Of a stretch of DNA of 64,000 nt, positions 1 to 9,827 are shown one piece after another. The notes under the pieces were generated by a model. That model had not been told where the DNA came from. It saw nothing but the letters and a program-made list of their open reading frames with translations, and searched no databases. Each line of letters begins with the position of its first letter. Position 1 is the first letter of the stretch. Position numbers and translations under genes: made by a program. This DNA comes from Nostoc sp. CENA543 (GTDB taxonomy: Bacteria; Cyanobacteriota; Cyanobacteriia; Cyanobacteriales; Nostocaceae): the NCBI RefSeq assembly GCF_002896875.1, contig NZ_CP023278.1, positions 4,224,501 to 4,288,500 of the forward strand, read 5' to 3'.

Positions 1-77
1 TGTTTTTACTAGCAATTTTCAACAGCAATTCTTTGTCTTCATAAGTTAACGGATCAACATCAATTCAATCTATTGAT

Positions 78-914
78 ATGACAGTAGCAAAAGTCGAATT
101 TAATAAAAAATCTCTAAATTTTAAGAATTTGATCAAACAAATTCCCATTATTTCAGATTTATTTCGCTATTACTGGAGTTTCTACCGTACTACTACTGCG
201 TGTCGGGGTGTTTATGCTTCCTTTGATGACGCTTTAAAGACAACTCCAAAAGGTGCTAAATCGGGATATAACCAACCAGAAATTAGTAAAAATCTGACAA
301 AAGCTGCGAAGATGACAACTGCTTGGGAGCCAGGTCAGTTTAATCCTCAAGATTATCCGATTCTTGTTTGGTTGGCATCTGCGTTTACTCAAAGTTCTAC
401 TGTTTTTGACCTTGGCGGTAATGTAGGACACGGCTACTACACATACAAAAAGTTTGTGCAATATCCTATGGGTTTAAACTGGTTAGTGTGTGAAATTCCA
501 GAGGTCGTGAAGGTAGGAAGAGAATTAGCAAGCCAAGGTCATAATCCAGGTTTATCTTTTACTACAGAATTTGCTCACGCTGAGAATACAGAAATATTGA
601 TCACCTGCGGTACTCTGCAATATATAGAACCATCATTGGCGGATATGATTGGGGAATTACAGACTAAACCCCGACATATTTTAATTAATCAAGTGCCATT
701 TTATGACGGAGAAAACTTTATCACATTGCAAAATATTGGTTACGCTTTTTGTCCTTATAAAATCCAAAATAGATCCGAATTTGTCGAATCACTTTCAGCA
801 CTTGGCTATGAATTAATCGATAATTGGAAATTAGAGCGTTCCTGTTCTATTCCCTTTCATCCTGAACGATTTGTGCGTAACTACGAAGGTTTTTATTTCA
901 AGTTAAAGGGATAG
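78..914 (+). CDS. Putative SAM-dependent methyltransferase, TIGR04325-like
   Basis: A 278-residue protein resembling the TIGR04325 (LIC12133) family of putative methyltransferases found in polysaccharide loci. Seen: a glycine-rich motif DLGGNVGHGY at residues 111-120 at the end of a beta strand, the usual position of the SAM-binding loop, followed by an acidic segment (VCEIPEV) and a later ILITCGTLQYIEP strand. No signal peptide or membrane segment. The ATG at 78 is the first in frame. The next gene, an acyltransferase, begins 72 nt downstream on the same strand, so the two may be co-transcribed and may decorate the same sugar or peptide product. The methyl acceptor cannot be inferred. Family assignment is from motif recall, not from a search. 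Confidence 0.75.
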   Translation: MTVAKVEFNKKSLNFKNLIKQIPIISDLFRYYWSFYRTTTACRGVYASFDDALKTTPKGAKSGYNQPEISKNLTKAAKMTTAWEPGQFNPQDYPILVWLASAFTQSSTVFDLGGNVGHGYYTYKKFVQYPMGLNWLVCEIPEVVKVGRELASQGHNPGLSFTTEFAHAENTEILITCGTLQYIEPSLADMIGELQTKPRHILINQVPFYDGENFITLQNIGYAFCPYKIQNRSEFVESLSALGYELIDNWKLERSCSIPFHPERFVRNYEGFYFKLKG

Positions 915-986
915 TCAGCAAGATGTTGTTTATCATCACTATTTGAATTAGAACACATATTGTACATAAATTGAGAGATAGCCTAG

Positions 987-2168
987 ATGACTACTGATGT
1001 AAAACACATTAAACCTCTAACTTCTATGCGAGGTATTGCCGCATTGTCAGTTGCTATTCTCCATTTCTCCTACTACGGTATCCCTAAAACTGGTGCTATA
1101 ATATCAGCCCACACTGCATTTTTCTATAATAGTTATTTGTGGGTTGATTTCTTCTTTATCTTGAGTGGGTTTATTATGACTCACGTTTATTTTAGTAATT
1201 TTGGATCTGGAGTGAATTTACATAAATATAGCTCATATCTAATATCAAGATTCGCCAGAATTTATCCTCTGCACATATTTATGATTGTGCTGTTCATTGG
1301 GTTAGAAGTAGTCAAACACTTATTACAAAATGCTTCAGTTTTTACTGGTAAATTTAACTTAACTGCTCTATTAGCCAACATTTTTATGTTGCAGGCATTT
1401 GATTTTAGTTGTCCACCTTGGTTTAAATGTGACACTTATTGGAATGAACCAGCTTGGTCAATTAGTGTAGAGTTTCTAATTTATTCTATATTTCCATTTC
1501 TTTTGTCTTTGCTACTAAAAAAGAGACGTAAGTTTGATTTAAAAATTTATATTACTTCTCTGATTACTATGCTGCCAGTAATTATCATTGCAGCTGGCAA
1601 TCTAGATAATATTATTGGTATTCCTTCTATTGCTAGATGTGGTTTAGAATGTATCATGGGTATTACTACCTATAAATTTTATCTTCAATGTACGTATAAA
1701 AAGTATTTTGAAATGAATTTAATAGGTGTAATTTCAATAATTTGGATACTATTAATTATGCACAATAACTGGGGTGATTCGAGAGTTGTTCGCAGTGTCC
1801 ACGATTGGCTTGTTTTACCTAGTTTTTCCTTATTAATTTTGTATTTATCTCATAATAGGAATGGTTTGATCACAAAAATATTGAGTCTGCCATTAATGGC
1901 ATATCTAGGAGCAATATCTTATTCAATTTATATGACTCATTGGTTTATTCAAGAATTGTTTCGTACTTTTTGGGACTATAAATTTCATGTGTATCTTGGT
2001 ACAAATCTTAATGAATATGAATCTTGGATGTGTTTGTGTCTATTTATTTTAATTGTTTTAGCATCTGCATCACTAACATATAGCTTTGTAGAGATTCCCA
2101 TGCGTAAATATTTAAAAGAAAAGTTATTAACCAAACGATATCTTCATCATCATTTGGTGGATAAATAA
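987..2168 (+). CDS. Membrane O-acyltransferase, acyltransferase-3 family
   Basis: A 393-residue integral membrane protein of the acyltransferase-3 (OafA/NodX-like) family, which transfers acetyl or other short acyl groups to extracytoplasmic sugars. Seen: the N-terminal LTSMRGIAALSVAILHF segment with the conserved Arg and His, the following FFFILSGFIM helix, and about ten hydrophobic segments ending in a basic tail. It lies between a methyltransferase and a two-gene NRPS. It is therefore a candidate to acylate either the polysaccharide repeat or the NRPS product; the sequence does not decide. AT-rich codon use is like that of neighbouring polysaccharide genes. Confidence 0.88.
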   Translation: MTTDVKHIKPLTSMRGIAALSVAILHFSYYGIPKTGAIISAHTAFFYNSYLWVDFFFILSGFIMTHVYFSNFGSGVNLHKYSSYLISRFARIYPLHIFMIVLFIGLEVVKHLLQNASVFTGKFNLTALLANIFMLQAFDFSCPPWFKCDTYWNEPAWSISVEFLIYSIFPFLLSLLLKKRRKFDLKIYITSLITMLPVIIIAAGNLDNIIGIPSIARCGLECIMGITTYKFYLQCTYKKYFEMNLIGVISIIWILLIMHNNWGDSRVVRSVHDWLVLPSFSLLILYLSHNRNGLITKILSLPLMAYLGAISYSIYMTHWFIQELFRTFWDYKFHVYLGTNLNEYESWMCLCLFILIVLASASLTYSFVEIPMRKYLKEKLLTKRYLHHHLVDK

Positions 2169-2232
2169 ATATAATCTATCTATTCAAGTAAAAATTTAAC
2201 AACCCTAATACAATTAACCAAATACTTATTCT

Positions 2233-5200
2233 ATGACCTTATCATCTGTAGAGAATAAATCTGGACTAACTGCTGTTGATTTTGACCCCTTTGCAGAAGG
2301 GGAATTATTACTAACCGCCCCCGCAACTGAATCTCAAAAAGAAATTTGGGCTTCTGTGCAGATGGGAGACGCTGCTAATTGTGCATATAATGAGTCGCAG
2401 TCTCTGCGCTTAAAAGGAAATTTAAATTTAGAAGCGTTACAATTTGCTTTACAGCAGTTAGTCCAGCGTCATGAAGCTCTACGGACAACCTTCAGTACCG
2501 ATGGTAGTACACTCTGCATAGTGGCTTCATTGGTGATTGATATTCCTGTCATTGATATTTCTGCACTAGAGTTGCAAAAAAAGGAAGCACAATTAAAAAG
2601 CTTAATCAAAGCAGAAGTAGAAACATCCTTCGATTTAGAACATGGCCCGCTATTTCGGGTAAAAATTATCAAATTGCAGCCAGAGGAGCATCTAGTCACT
2701 TTAACTGCTCATCATATTATTTGTGATGGTTGGTCTTGGGGAGTTTTAACACCGGAACTAGGTGAGATATATTCTGCCAAGGTAGAAGGTAGGACTCCAG
2801 ATTTAGAAGCCCCAAATGTATTTAGTGAATACGCGATTTTACAGGAAGAAGAACAGCAAACTCCAGAAGCGATCGCCACAGAACAATATTGGTTAGATCA
2901 GTTTGCCAACTCCGTACCTGTAGTAGATTTTCCCACAGATCGTCAACGTCCACCCTTAAGAAGCTTTAACTCAGCCCGTGAAGATTGGCAACTCAACTCA
3001 GAACTAGTTAGCAACCTCAAACAACTTGGGACAAAATTCGGTTGTAGCTTTATGACCACAATCCTGGCAGGATTTGAGGTCTGGCTACATCGCCTCACCG
3101 GACAAAATGACCTAGTTGTTGGTATTCCTGCTGCGGGTCAAGCTGCTTCAGGACAGTATAATTTGGTAGGTCACTGTGTAAATTTACTACCTTTGCGGAC
3201 TCAGATAGATAGCACCAAAGCTTTTAGTGACTACCTACAAAGCAGACGCTCAACCGTCTTAGATGGCTACGATCATCAACAATTTACCTTTGGCAGTCTC
3301 GTCAAAAAACTATCACTGCCCAGAGATTCTAGTCGTATACCTTTAGTACCAATCACCTTTAATATTGATCAAGGCTTAGACACTGATAAATTGCCCTTTG
3401 TGGGACTAGAAGTAGAATTTTTCTCTAACCCGCGCTCCTTCGAGAACTTTGAATTATTTATCAACGCAACGGAATTACGTGGTCAGTTGACCTTGGAGTG
3501 TCAGTACAACACCAACTTATTCGATGCTGATACTATCCGCCGTCGTATGGCAGAGTTTGAAACGTTGTTGTTGGGGATAGTTGCAAATCCCAATCAAATT
3601 ATTGCTAAATTGCCCATTTTGCCAGCAGTTGAGCAACAGCTATTAACAACATGGAATCAGACACAAACAGCCTATCCTCAAGATAAATGTATTCATCAGT
3701 TATTTGAGGAACAGGTAGCACGCACACCTGATGCAGTAGCATTAGTATTCCAAGAACAGGAACTCACCTATCGGGAGTTAAACTCTAGAGCGAATCAGTT
3801 AGCCCAACATCTACAAAACTTAGGCATCGGTGCAGATGAGCTAGTAGGTATCTGCATAGAGCGGTCTTTAGAAATGGTAGTAGGTCTTTTAGGTATTCTA
3901 AAAGCAGGTGGGGCTTACGTACCTCTAGATCCGGCGTATCCGCAAGAACGCTTGGAGTTCATGCTTGCAGACACCCAGATTAAATTATTATTAACCCAAA
4001 AACAACTAGCTGAAAAACTACCAACACACACTGCAAATGTCATTTATTTAGATACTGATTGGGATAGTATTAGCCAAATAAAACCAGAGAATCTAACTAA
4101 TATTGTTAAGCCTGACAACTTGGCTTACATAATGTACACATCTGGCTCTACAGGGCAACCCAAAGGTGTTAGTGTAATTCATCAAGGTGTCGTTAGATTA
4201 GTCAAAGATACTAACTATGTCAGCCTCACCAATCAAGAAGTATTTTTGCAAATCAGTCCTATCTCCTTCGATGCTTCAACTTTTGAAATTTGGGGTTGTT
4301 TACTCAATGGTGGAAAACTAGTAATTTTTCCGCCTCACACACCGTCTCTAGATGAATTAGGGCAAGTCATTCAGCAATACCAGGTGACAACCCTATGGTT
4401 AACTGCGGGATTATTCCATGTGATAGTTGATGAAAAAATTGATGCCTTAAAACCGTTGCGTCAATTATTGGCAGGTGGTGATGTTTTATCAGTTTCCCAC
4501 GTCCAAAAATTCCTCAGTACAGTAGAAAACTGTAAATTAATTAATGGTTACGGGCCAACAGAAAACACAACCTTTACCTGCTGTTATGAGATCACAGCAC
4601 CACTTAAGTCTGGGGCTTCTATCCCTATCGGTCGCCCGATCGCTAATACGCAAGTTTATATATTAGACTCCCAACTGCAAGTTGTTCCCATTGGCATCAC
4701 AGGTGAATTGTATATTGGTGGCGATGGTTTAGCACGAGAATATTTCCATCGTCCTGATCTCACAGCCGAGCGATTCATCCCTAACCCCTTTAGCCCAGAT
4801 CCTCAAGCACGTTTATATAAAAGTGGAGACTTAGGACGCTATTTACCGAATGGAGAGATTGAATATCTCGGACGCATTGATAATCAAGTAAAAGTGAGCG
4901 GTTTCCGTATAGAATTGGGTGAAATTGAAACTGCACTTTTGCAACATCCAGCAATCAAAGAAGCGGTCGTCATTGTTCGAGAAGATACTCCCGGTGAAAA
5001 ACTTTTGGTCAATTACTTTGTGGCAGCATCTAGTGCAGATAATCTGTCAATTGTTTCAGAGTTACGCCAATTCTTAAAACAAAAACTTCCTGAGTATATG
5101 GTGCCAAAGATTTTTATGGCACTAGAAACCATGCCGTTAAATGCCAACGGCAAAGTTGATCGTCGAGTCCTACCAAAACCTGATTCTTATCGCCCAGAAC

Positions 5201-5514
5201 TAGAGGCAAATTATGTAGCCCCACGCACTCCAACTGAGCAACAGATTGCCGATATCTGGTCACAGGTGATGAATATTAAGCAGGTGGGAATTTACGACAA
5301 CTTTTTTGAACTGGGGGGATATTCCCTAATAGGAATTCAAGTAGTTTCTCGAATGCGCCAAGCCTTGCAAGTAGAAATCTTGATGTCTAATTTATTTGAA
5401 TTACCAACTGTGGCCGATTTGGCGGAACGTGTAGAGACCCTGCGTTGGGCAGCCCAGAGTGTTCAATCCGCCGAGAGTGAAACAGCAGATGATTACGAGG
5501 AAGGTGAGCTATGA
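2233..5514 (+). CDS. Non-ribosomal peptide synthetase, C-A-PCP, predicted valine
   Basis: A single-module NRPS of 1093 residues. The C domain (about 25-465) has an intact HHIICDG at 160-166. The A domain (about 485-980) has A3 YTSGSTGQPKG at 635-645, A5 GYGPTE at 772-777 and A10 NGKVDR with Lys973. The PCP (about 1000-1065) has Ser1031 in LGGYS. Aligning by eye to GrsA, the pocket residues are D680, A681, F684, W722, L746, G748, G772, T780, F781 and K973, giving DAFWLGGTFK, a code I associate with valine. The leading C domain implies an acyl or peptidyl donor, but no donor module lies upstream in the window. The C terminus is acidic (DDYEEGEL), typical of a tail that docks to the TubC-type domain starting the next protein. 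Stop and next start overlap (ATGA). Confidence 0.95.
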   Translation: MTLSSVENKSGLTAVDFDPFAEGELLLTAPATESQKEIWASVQMGDAANCAYNESQSLRLKGNLNLEALQFALQQLVQRHEALRTTFSTDGSTLCIVASLVIDIPVIDISALELQKKEAQLKSLIKAEVETSFDLEHGPLFRVKIIKLQPEEHLVTLTAHHIICDGWSWGVLTPELGEIYSAKVEGRTPDLEAPNVFSEYAILQEEEQQTPEAIATEQYWLDQFANSVPVVDFPTDRQRPPLRSFNSAREDWQLNSELVSNLKQLGTKFGCSFMTTILAGFEVWLHRLTGQNDLVVGIPAAGQAASGQYNLVGHCVNLLPLRTQIDSTKAFSDYLQSRRSTVLDGYDHQQFTFGSLVKKLSLPRDSSRIPLVPITFNIDQGLDTDKLPFVGLEVEFFSNPRSFENFELFINATELRGQLTLECQYNTNLFDADTIRRRMAEFETLLLGIVANPNQIIAKLPILPAVEQQLLTTWNQTQTAYPQDKCIHQLFEEQVARTPDAVALVFQEQELTYRELNSRANQLAQHLQNLGIGADELVGICIERSLEMVVGLLGILKAGGAYVPLDPAYPQERLEFMLADTQIKLLLTQKQLAEKLPTHTANVIYLDTDWDSISQIKPENLTNIVKPDNLAYIMYTSGSTGQPKGVSVIHQGVVRLVKDTNYVSLTNQEVFLQISPISFDASTFEIWGCLLNGGKLVIFPPHTPSLDELGQVIQQYQVTTLWLTAGLFHVIVDEKIDALKPLRQLLAGGDVLSVSHVQKFLSTVENCKLINGYGPTENTTFTCCYEITAPLKSGASIPIGRPIANTQVYILDSQLQVVPIGITGELYIGGDGLAREYFHRPDLTAERFIPNPFSPDPQARLYKSGDLGRYLPNGEIEYLGRIDNQVKVSGFRIELGEIETALLQHPAIKEAVVIVREDTPGEKLLVNYFVAASSADNLSIVSELRQFLKQKLPEYMVPKIFMALETMPLNANGKVDRRVLPKPDSYRPELEANYVAPRTPTEQQIADIWSQVMNIKQVGIYDNFFELGGYSLIGIQVVSRMRQALQVEILMSNLFELPTVADLAERVETLRWAAQSVQSAESETADDYEEGEL

Positions 5515-8500
5515 AAACTTTGGAGCAACTATTATCTGAGCTACGTCAACGGGATGTAAAACTGTGGTTAGAAGGAGATCGCTTACGCTACCGAGCAGCA
5601 AAAGACAGCCTCACACCAGAATTACTGGCGGAGTTAAAAGCTCAAAAATCTGAAATTATCAATTTTTTACGGCAGATTACCACAGTGGCCACCGCCAATA
5701 TTCCCCCAATTGTCCCCTGTGAACGGAATGGCAACCTGCTGCTTTCTTTTGGTCAACAAAGGTTATGGTTTTTACATCAGTTTGAACCTGATAGTTCCTC
5801 GAATAATATGCCGGTGGTAGTGCGTTTTACAGGCAATCTCAACGTTACTATCCTAGAGGCAAGCCTAAAAGAAGTCGTTCGCCGCCATGAAGTTCTGCGG
5901 ACAACTTTTCCCGCAGTTGATGGCAAGCCAGTCGCAGTTGTTACCAGTGAGGTTTCCTTGACGTTGCCCATAGTTGATCTACGGCAAGTGCCAGAGGAAC
6001 AACGGGAGGCTGAAGCTTTCCGCTTGGCAACTGATGAAGCTCATCGACCATTTGATCTCGCCAACGGTCCAATTTTGCGGGTCTTACTGCTGCGGTTACG
6101 TGAGCAAGAGCATCTACTCGTCTGGAATATGCACGCCATAGTTTGTGATGGAGCCTCCTCTGATGTGTTCTATCAAGACTTTACTACCATCTACAAAGCC
6201 TTGGCTGAGGGAAAAACCTCTCCTTTACCACCTTTACCAGTGCAGTATGCTGACTTTGCCCATTGGCAACATCAATGGCTGCAAGGCGAAGTTTTGCAGT
6301 CTCAAGTCCACTATTGGCAGCAGAAATTAGCAGGTAGTTTACCGATTATTCAACTGCCTTATGATCACCCCCGTCCCTCGAATGTGCAAACTTATCGTGG
6401 CGATCGCGCGGCCCGGTTGCTACCAAAAACATTAAATTATGCCCTGACAGACTTGAGTCAAAAGTGGGGAGTAACCCTTTTCATGACTCTGCTGACAGTG
6501 TTTGAGCTATTACTCTACCGATATTCTGGACAGGAAGACCTACTCATTAGTTTTGCTAGTGTAGGTCGAGGACAAGTAGAAACCGAGAGGCTGATTGGAT
6601 TTTTTTCTAATACTTTGGTTCTGCGGAGTAACTTGGCAGGAAACCCAACTTTTCGAGAATTGTTAGACAGGGTGCGTAAGGATTGCCTAGAGGCTTATGC
6701 TCATCAAGACTTACCGTTTGAGAGATTAATTGAAGAACTCAAACCAGAGCAGCGCAACCGTAATAGTTCATCTCTGTTTCAGGTGAAATTTTCTCTGAAT
6801 CCACCTTGGTCGAATGGTCGTGGCATGGCATCGGTGCAACTGCCAGATTTAAACATGACTTCTCTGTTTGGATACATCTATCATGGCAAGACCAAATACG
6901 ATCTGATCTTAGTTTTACGAGAACAGGATAATGGTCTGGGCATGGTATTTGATTACAATGCAGATATGTTTGAGGTGAGTACCATAGAGCGGATGTTAGG
7001 ACACTTCCAAAGTTTGCTCGAAGGTATTGTAGCTAATCCAGACTGCCCCATTTTAGAATTGCCCCTGTTAACTAAAGCCGAACAACATCAACTTTTAGTC
7101 GATTGGAATCACACCAAAACGGCTGATATCAAGGATATTGCCATCCATCAATTATTTGAGGTTCAAGCCGAATGTACTCCCGATCGTATAGCGGCGATCG
7201 CACAACATGGGCAATTAACTTATCAACAACTCAATCAGCGAGCTAATCAACTAGCCCATTATTTGCAGACTCTAGGGGTAAGTACAGGAGTATCCGTTGG
7301 TTTATATGTAGAGCCATCCCTAGAAATGATTGTGGGATTATTGGGTATCTGTAAAGCAGGTGGAACATACGTACCCATCACACCCACATCACCAGACACA
7401 GCTTTCATCTGTCAAGATGCCCAAATCTCCCTATTACTCACTACCAGCTCATTAATTGAGCAACTGTCTGAGTGTGGAACTAAGATAATGTGCTTAGATA
7501 CTGATTGGTCAGCAATTGCCGTACACAATCAGCAAAATCCAGTCACTCCAGTCACACCTGATCACTTAGCTTGTATCACCTATCCACCCACCGCTACCGC
7601 TAGACCCCACGGGATCAGCATCAGCCACCGTAACCTAGTCAATCATAGTTTAGCCATTAGTCAAACCTGGGAATTGAGTCAAGGCGATCGCGTTCTGGTA
7701 TCCTCTGCCATAGATGAATCACTATTTTCCTGCTGGTTCAGTGGGACAGGTGCTGTGCTTCAGCCTCCATCTTTGCCAAACTCAATCACTCAGTTCTGCT
7801 CATTCATTAGCCAACAACAGATCACAGTCCTCAACCTATCCACTTATTTCTGGCATCAACTAGTTGATCATCTTGCCACATCTCCAGCAGTTTTACCTGA
7901 TAGCTTACGCTTAGTCATGGTGGGTGGGGAAAAAGTCTCACCCACAGCTTATCAAACTTGGGTTGAACGTGTGGGGACAAAAATACGCTGGCTCCACGCC
8001 TATGGTGTCAAAGAAACAACCTTCACCGCCACAGTTTACAATCCACAAACATCTAATCACAAAGAAATTCCCATTGGTAAACCGATAGCCAACACCCAAA
8101 TTTACATTCTCGATCAACTTTTGCAACCTGTACCGATTGGCTCTCCTGGGGAAATTTACATCAGTGGTGTCGGTGTCGTTCCAGGTTACTATCAACAATC
8201 TGACTTGACATCGCAAAAATTTATTCCCCACCCCTTTAGTGATGATCCCCAGGCACGTTTATATCAAACTGGGGACTTAGGCCGCTATTTGGCAGATGGC
8301 AACCTTGAGTATTTGGGACGCACAGATCGTCAAGTTAAAATACGTGGTGTTGGCATCGACTTGACACAGATAGAGTCTTTAATTGGTGAACATTCCGATG
8401 TAACTCAAGCGGTTGTCATCACTAATGAGCAGATTCCTGGGGAGCAACACTTAGTCGCTTACATCGTCTCTCATCAAGAACAGCAACCCCAAACTAGTGA

Positions 8501-9779
8501 CTTACGCTCTTTCCTATCCCAAAAACTGGCAGATGAGTTTATTCCCTCTGATTTTGTTTGTCTAAAATCTCTGCCCCTCACTGCTAATGGTCAAATCAAT
8601 TACCGCGCTTTACCAGAACCCAACTTTGTAAAACAACAGTTAGAAGGAAATTTTGTTGCTCCCCATAATGAAACAGAACTGCTCCTGACAACAATTTGGG
8701 CAAAGCTTTTAGGTATTCAAGGTTTTGGGATCAATGACAACTTCTTTGATTTGGGAGGTAACTCCATCCTAGCGGTACGTCTATTTACTGAAATTGAGCA
8801 GAATTTTGGGGTCAACTTTCCTCTATCAACGCTATTGCAAAGACCGACAATTGCAGAATTAGCGGCGATGATTCGCCAAGATGAATCTGCTCAAGAGTGG
8901 GAACACTTGGTGATCATTAAACCTGGCAGTTCTAGTAAGCCACCTTTCTTCTGTGTGAATGCTATTTGGGGCAACATCCTCTTCTACCGAGGGTTAGCAA
9001 GTTATCTCAGTCCCGACCAACCATTCTACGGGTTACAGTCTCAAGGACTAGATGGTAAGCAAACGCCCCTAAGTTCAATTCCAGAAATGGCAGCTAGTTA
9101 CATTCAAGAAATGCAGAGGGTGCAACCACAAGGCCCATACTATCTAGGTGGTTTTTCTTGGGGTGGAACTCTGGCTTTGGAAATTGCCCAACAACTGCAA
9201 GCTCAAGGCCAAGAAGTGAGATTGCTAGCTATTTTTGATACGGGTGCGCCCGCAATCGCACAATCCCAGGCACAGATGACAAATGTTCAATCTACTCGGT
9301 ACAGAACCAATTTACTTAATTTCCGACTTTGGGAACTGCAAGATTACTTAAGTAATCTGCGGGAAAAGATATCTTGGCATTTGAGAGCTGGGAAAGCGAG
9401 TATTTTATATCGTTTATATTTGCGCTATATTAAGCGATCTCTCCCAGAGTTTTACATTTTTAATGTAGCAGCCGCCAACTATAAAGCTTACAAAAGCTAC
9501 TTCGCCACCGCATATTCTGGGAAAGTTACTCTTTTTAGAGCAATTCAAGACTTAGCGCAGTTAGAAAAAAATGCGGAATTGCGTTGGGATCAAATAGCTA
9601 CTGATGGGGTAGATATTTATCAAGTTATGGGAGCTACCCACACAGGCCTGATGGAAGATTCTTACGTGAAGTTGCTGGCTGAACAATTACAATTGTGTTT
9701 GGAGCGATCGCAACAACAAAACAGAAACAAAATGCCTCCATTATCTCCTTTGCCAGAAGATGCTGTTTTAGCTTCTTGA
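5511..9779 (+). CDS. NRPS with docking-C-A-PCP-TE; C and A degenerate
   Basis: A 1422-residue NRPS whose start overlaps the previous stop by 4 nt. Order: TubC-like docking domain (1-55), C domain (about 75-515), A domain (about 545-1040), PCP (about 1050-1120, Ser1085 in LGGNS), and thioesterase (about 1140-1395, Ser1216 in GFSWG, probable Asp1243 and His1377). The C domain reads HAIVCDG at 208-214, so the second, catalytic His of HHxxxDG is Ala209. The A domain is also decayed. A3 is YPPTATARPHG (691-701) with no glycine-serine P-loop, A5 is YGVKE rather than YGPTE, A8 has GVGID, and A10 has Gln1028 where Lys is expected. A7 (TGDL) survives. PCP and TE look functional, so this is probably a carrier/offloading module that no longer selects an amino acid. 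The frame is intact over 4.2 kb, which argues for retained use. Confidence 0.95.
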   Translation: MKTLEQLLSELRQRDVKLWLEGDRLRYRAAKDSLTPELLAELKAQKSEIINFLRQITTVATANIPPIVPCERNGNLLLSFGQQRLWFLHQFEPDSSSNNMPVVVRFTGNLNVTILEASLKEVVRRHEVLRTTFPAVDGKPVAVVTSEVSLTLPIVDLRQVPEEQREAEAFRLATDEAHRPFDLANGPILRVLLLRLREQEHLLVWNMHAIVCDGASSDVFYQDFTTIYKALAEGKTSPLPPLPVQYADFAHWQHQWLQGEVLQSQVHYWQQKLAGSLPIIQLPYDHPRPSNVQTYRGDRAARLLPKTLNYALTDLSQKWGVTLFMTLLTVFELLLYRYSGQEDLLISFASVGRGQVETERLIGFFSNTLVLRSNLAGNPTFRELLDRVRKDCLEAYAHQDLPFERLIEELKPEQRNRNSSSLFQVKFSLNPPWSNGRGMASVQLPDLNMTSLFGYIYHGKTKYDLILVLREQDNGLGMVFDYNADMFEVSTIERMLGHFQSLLEGIVANPDCPILELPLLTKAEQHQLLVDWNHTKTADIKDIAIHQLFEVQAECTPDRIAAIAQHGQLTYQQLNQRANQLAHYLQTLGVSTGVSVGLYVEPSLEMIVGLLGICKAGGTYVPITPTSPDTAFICQDAQISLLLTTSSLIEQLSECGTKIMCLDTDWSAIAVHNQQNPVTPVTPDHLACITYPPTATARPHGISISHRNLVNHSLAISQTWELSQGDRVLVSSAIDESLFSCWFSGTGAVLQPPSLPNSITQFCSFISQQQITVLNLSTYFWHQLVDHLATSPAVLPDSLRLVMVGGEKVSPTAYQTWVERVGTKIRWLHAYGVKETTFTATVYNPQTSNHKEIPIGKPIANTQIYILDQLLQPVPIGSPGEIYISGVGVVPGYYQQSDLTSQKFIPHPFSDDPQARLYQTGDLGRYLADGNLEYLGRTDRQVKIRGVGIDLTQIESLIGEHSDVTQAVVITNEQIPGEQHLVAYIVSHQEQQPQTSDLRSFLSQKLADEFIPSDFVCLKSLPLTANGQINYRALPEPNFVKQQLEGNFVAPHNETELLLTTIWAKLLGIQGFGINDNFFDLGGNSILAVRLFTEIEQNFGVNFPLSTLLQRPTIAELAAMIRQDESAQEWEHLVIIKPGSSSKPPFFCVNAIWGNILFYRGLASYLSPDQPFYGLQSQGLDGKQTPLSSIPEMAASYIQEMQRVQPQGPYYLGGFSWGGTLALEIAQQLQAQGQEVRLLAIFDTGAPAIAQSQAQMTNVQSTRYRTNLLNFRLWELQDYLSNLREKISWHLRAGKASILYRLYLRYIKRSLPEFYIFNVAAANYKAYKSYFATAYSGKVTLFRAIQDLAQLEKNAELRWDQIATDGVDIYQVMGATHTGLMEDSYVKLLAEQLQLCLERSQQQNRNKMPPLSPLPEDAVLAS

Positions 9780-9796
9780 ACTTGATGGAAAATTTG

Positions 9797-9827
9797 GAAT
9801 CCTGTTTTTTGGAATAAAATAGGATTC
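9797..9827 (+). terminator. Hairpin after the NRPS operon
   Basis: Inverted repeat 9797-9808 / 9816-9827, a 12-bp stem with one G-U pair and a 7-nt loop, starting 17 nt after the NRPS stop. The T-tract behind it is weak, so termination is likely but not certain. Confidence 0.5.
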
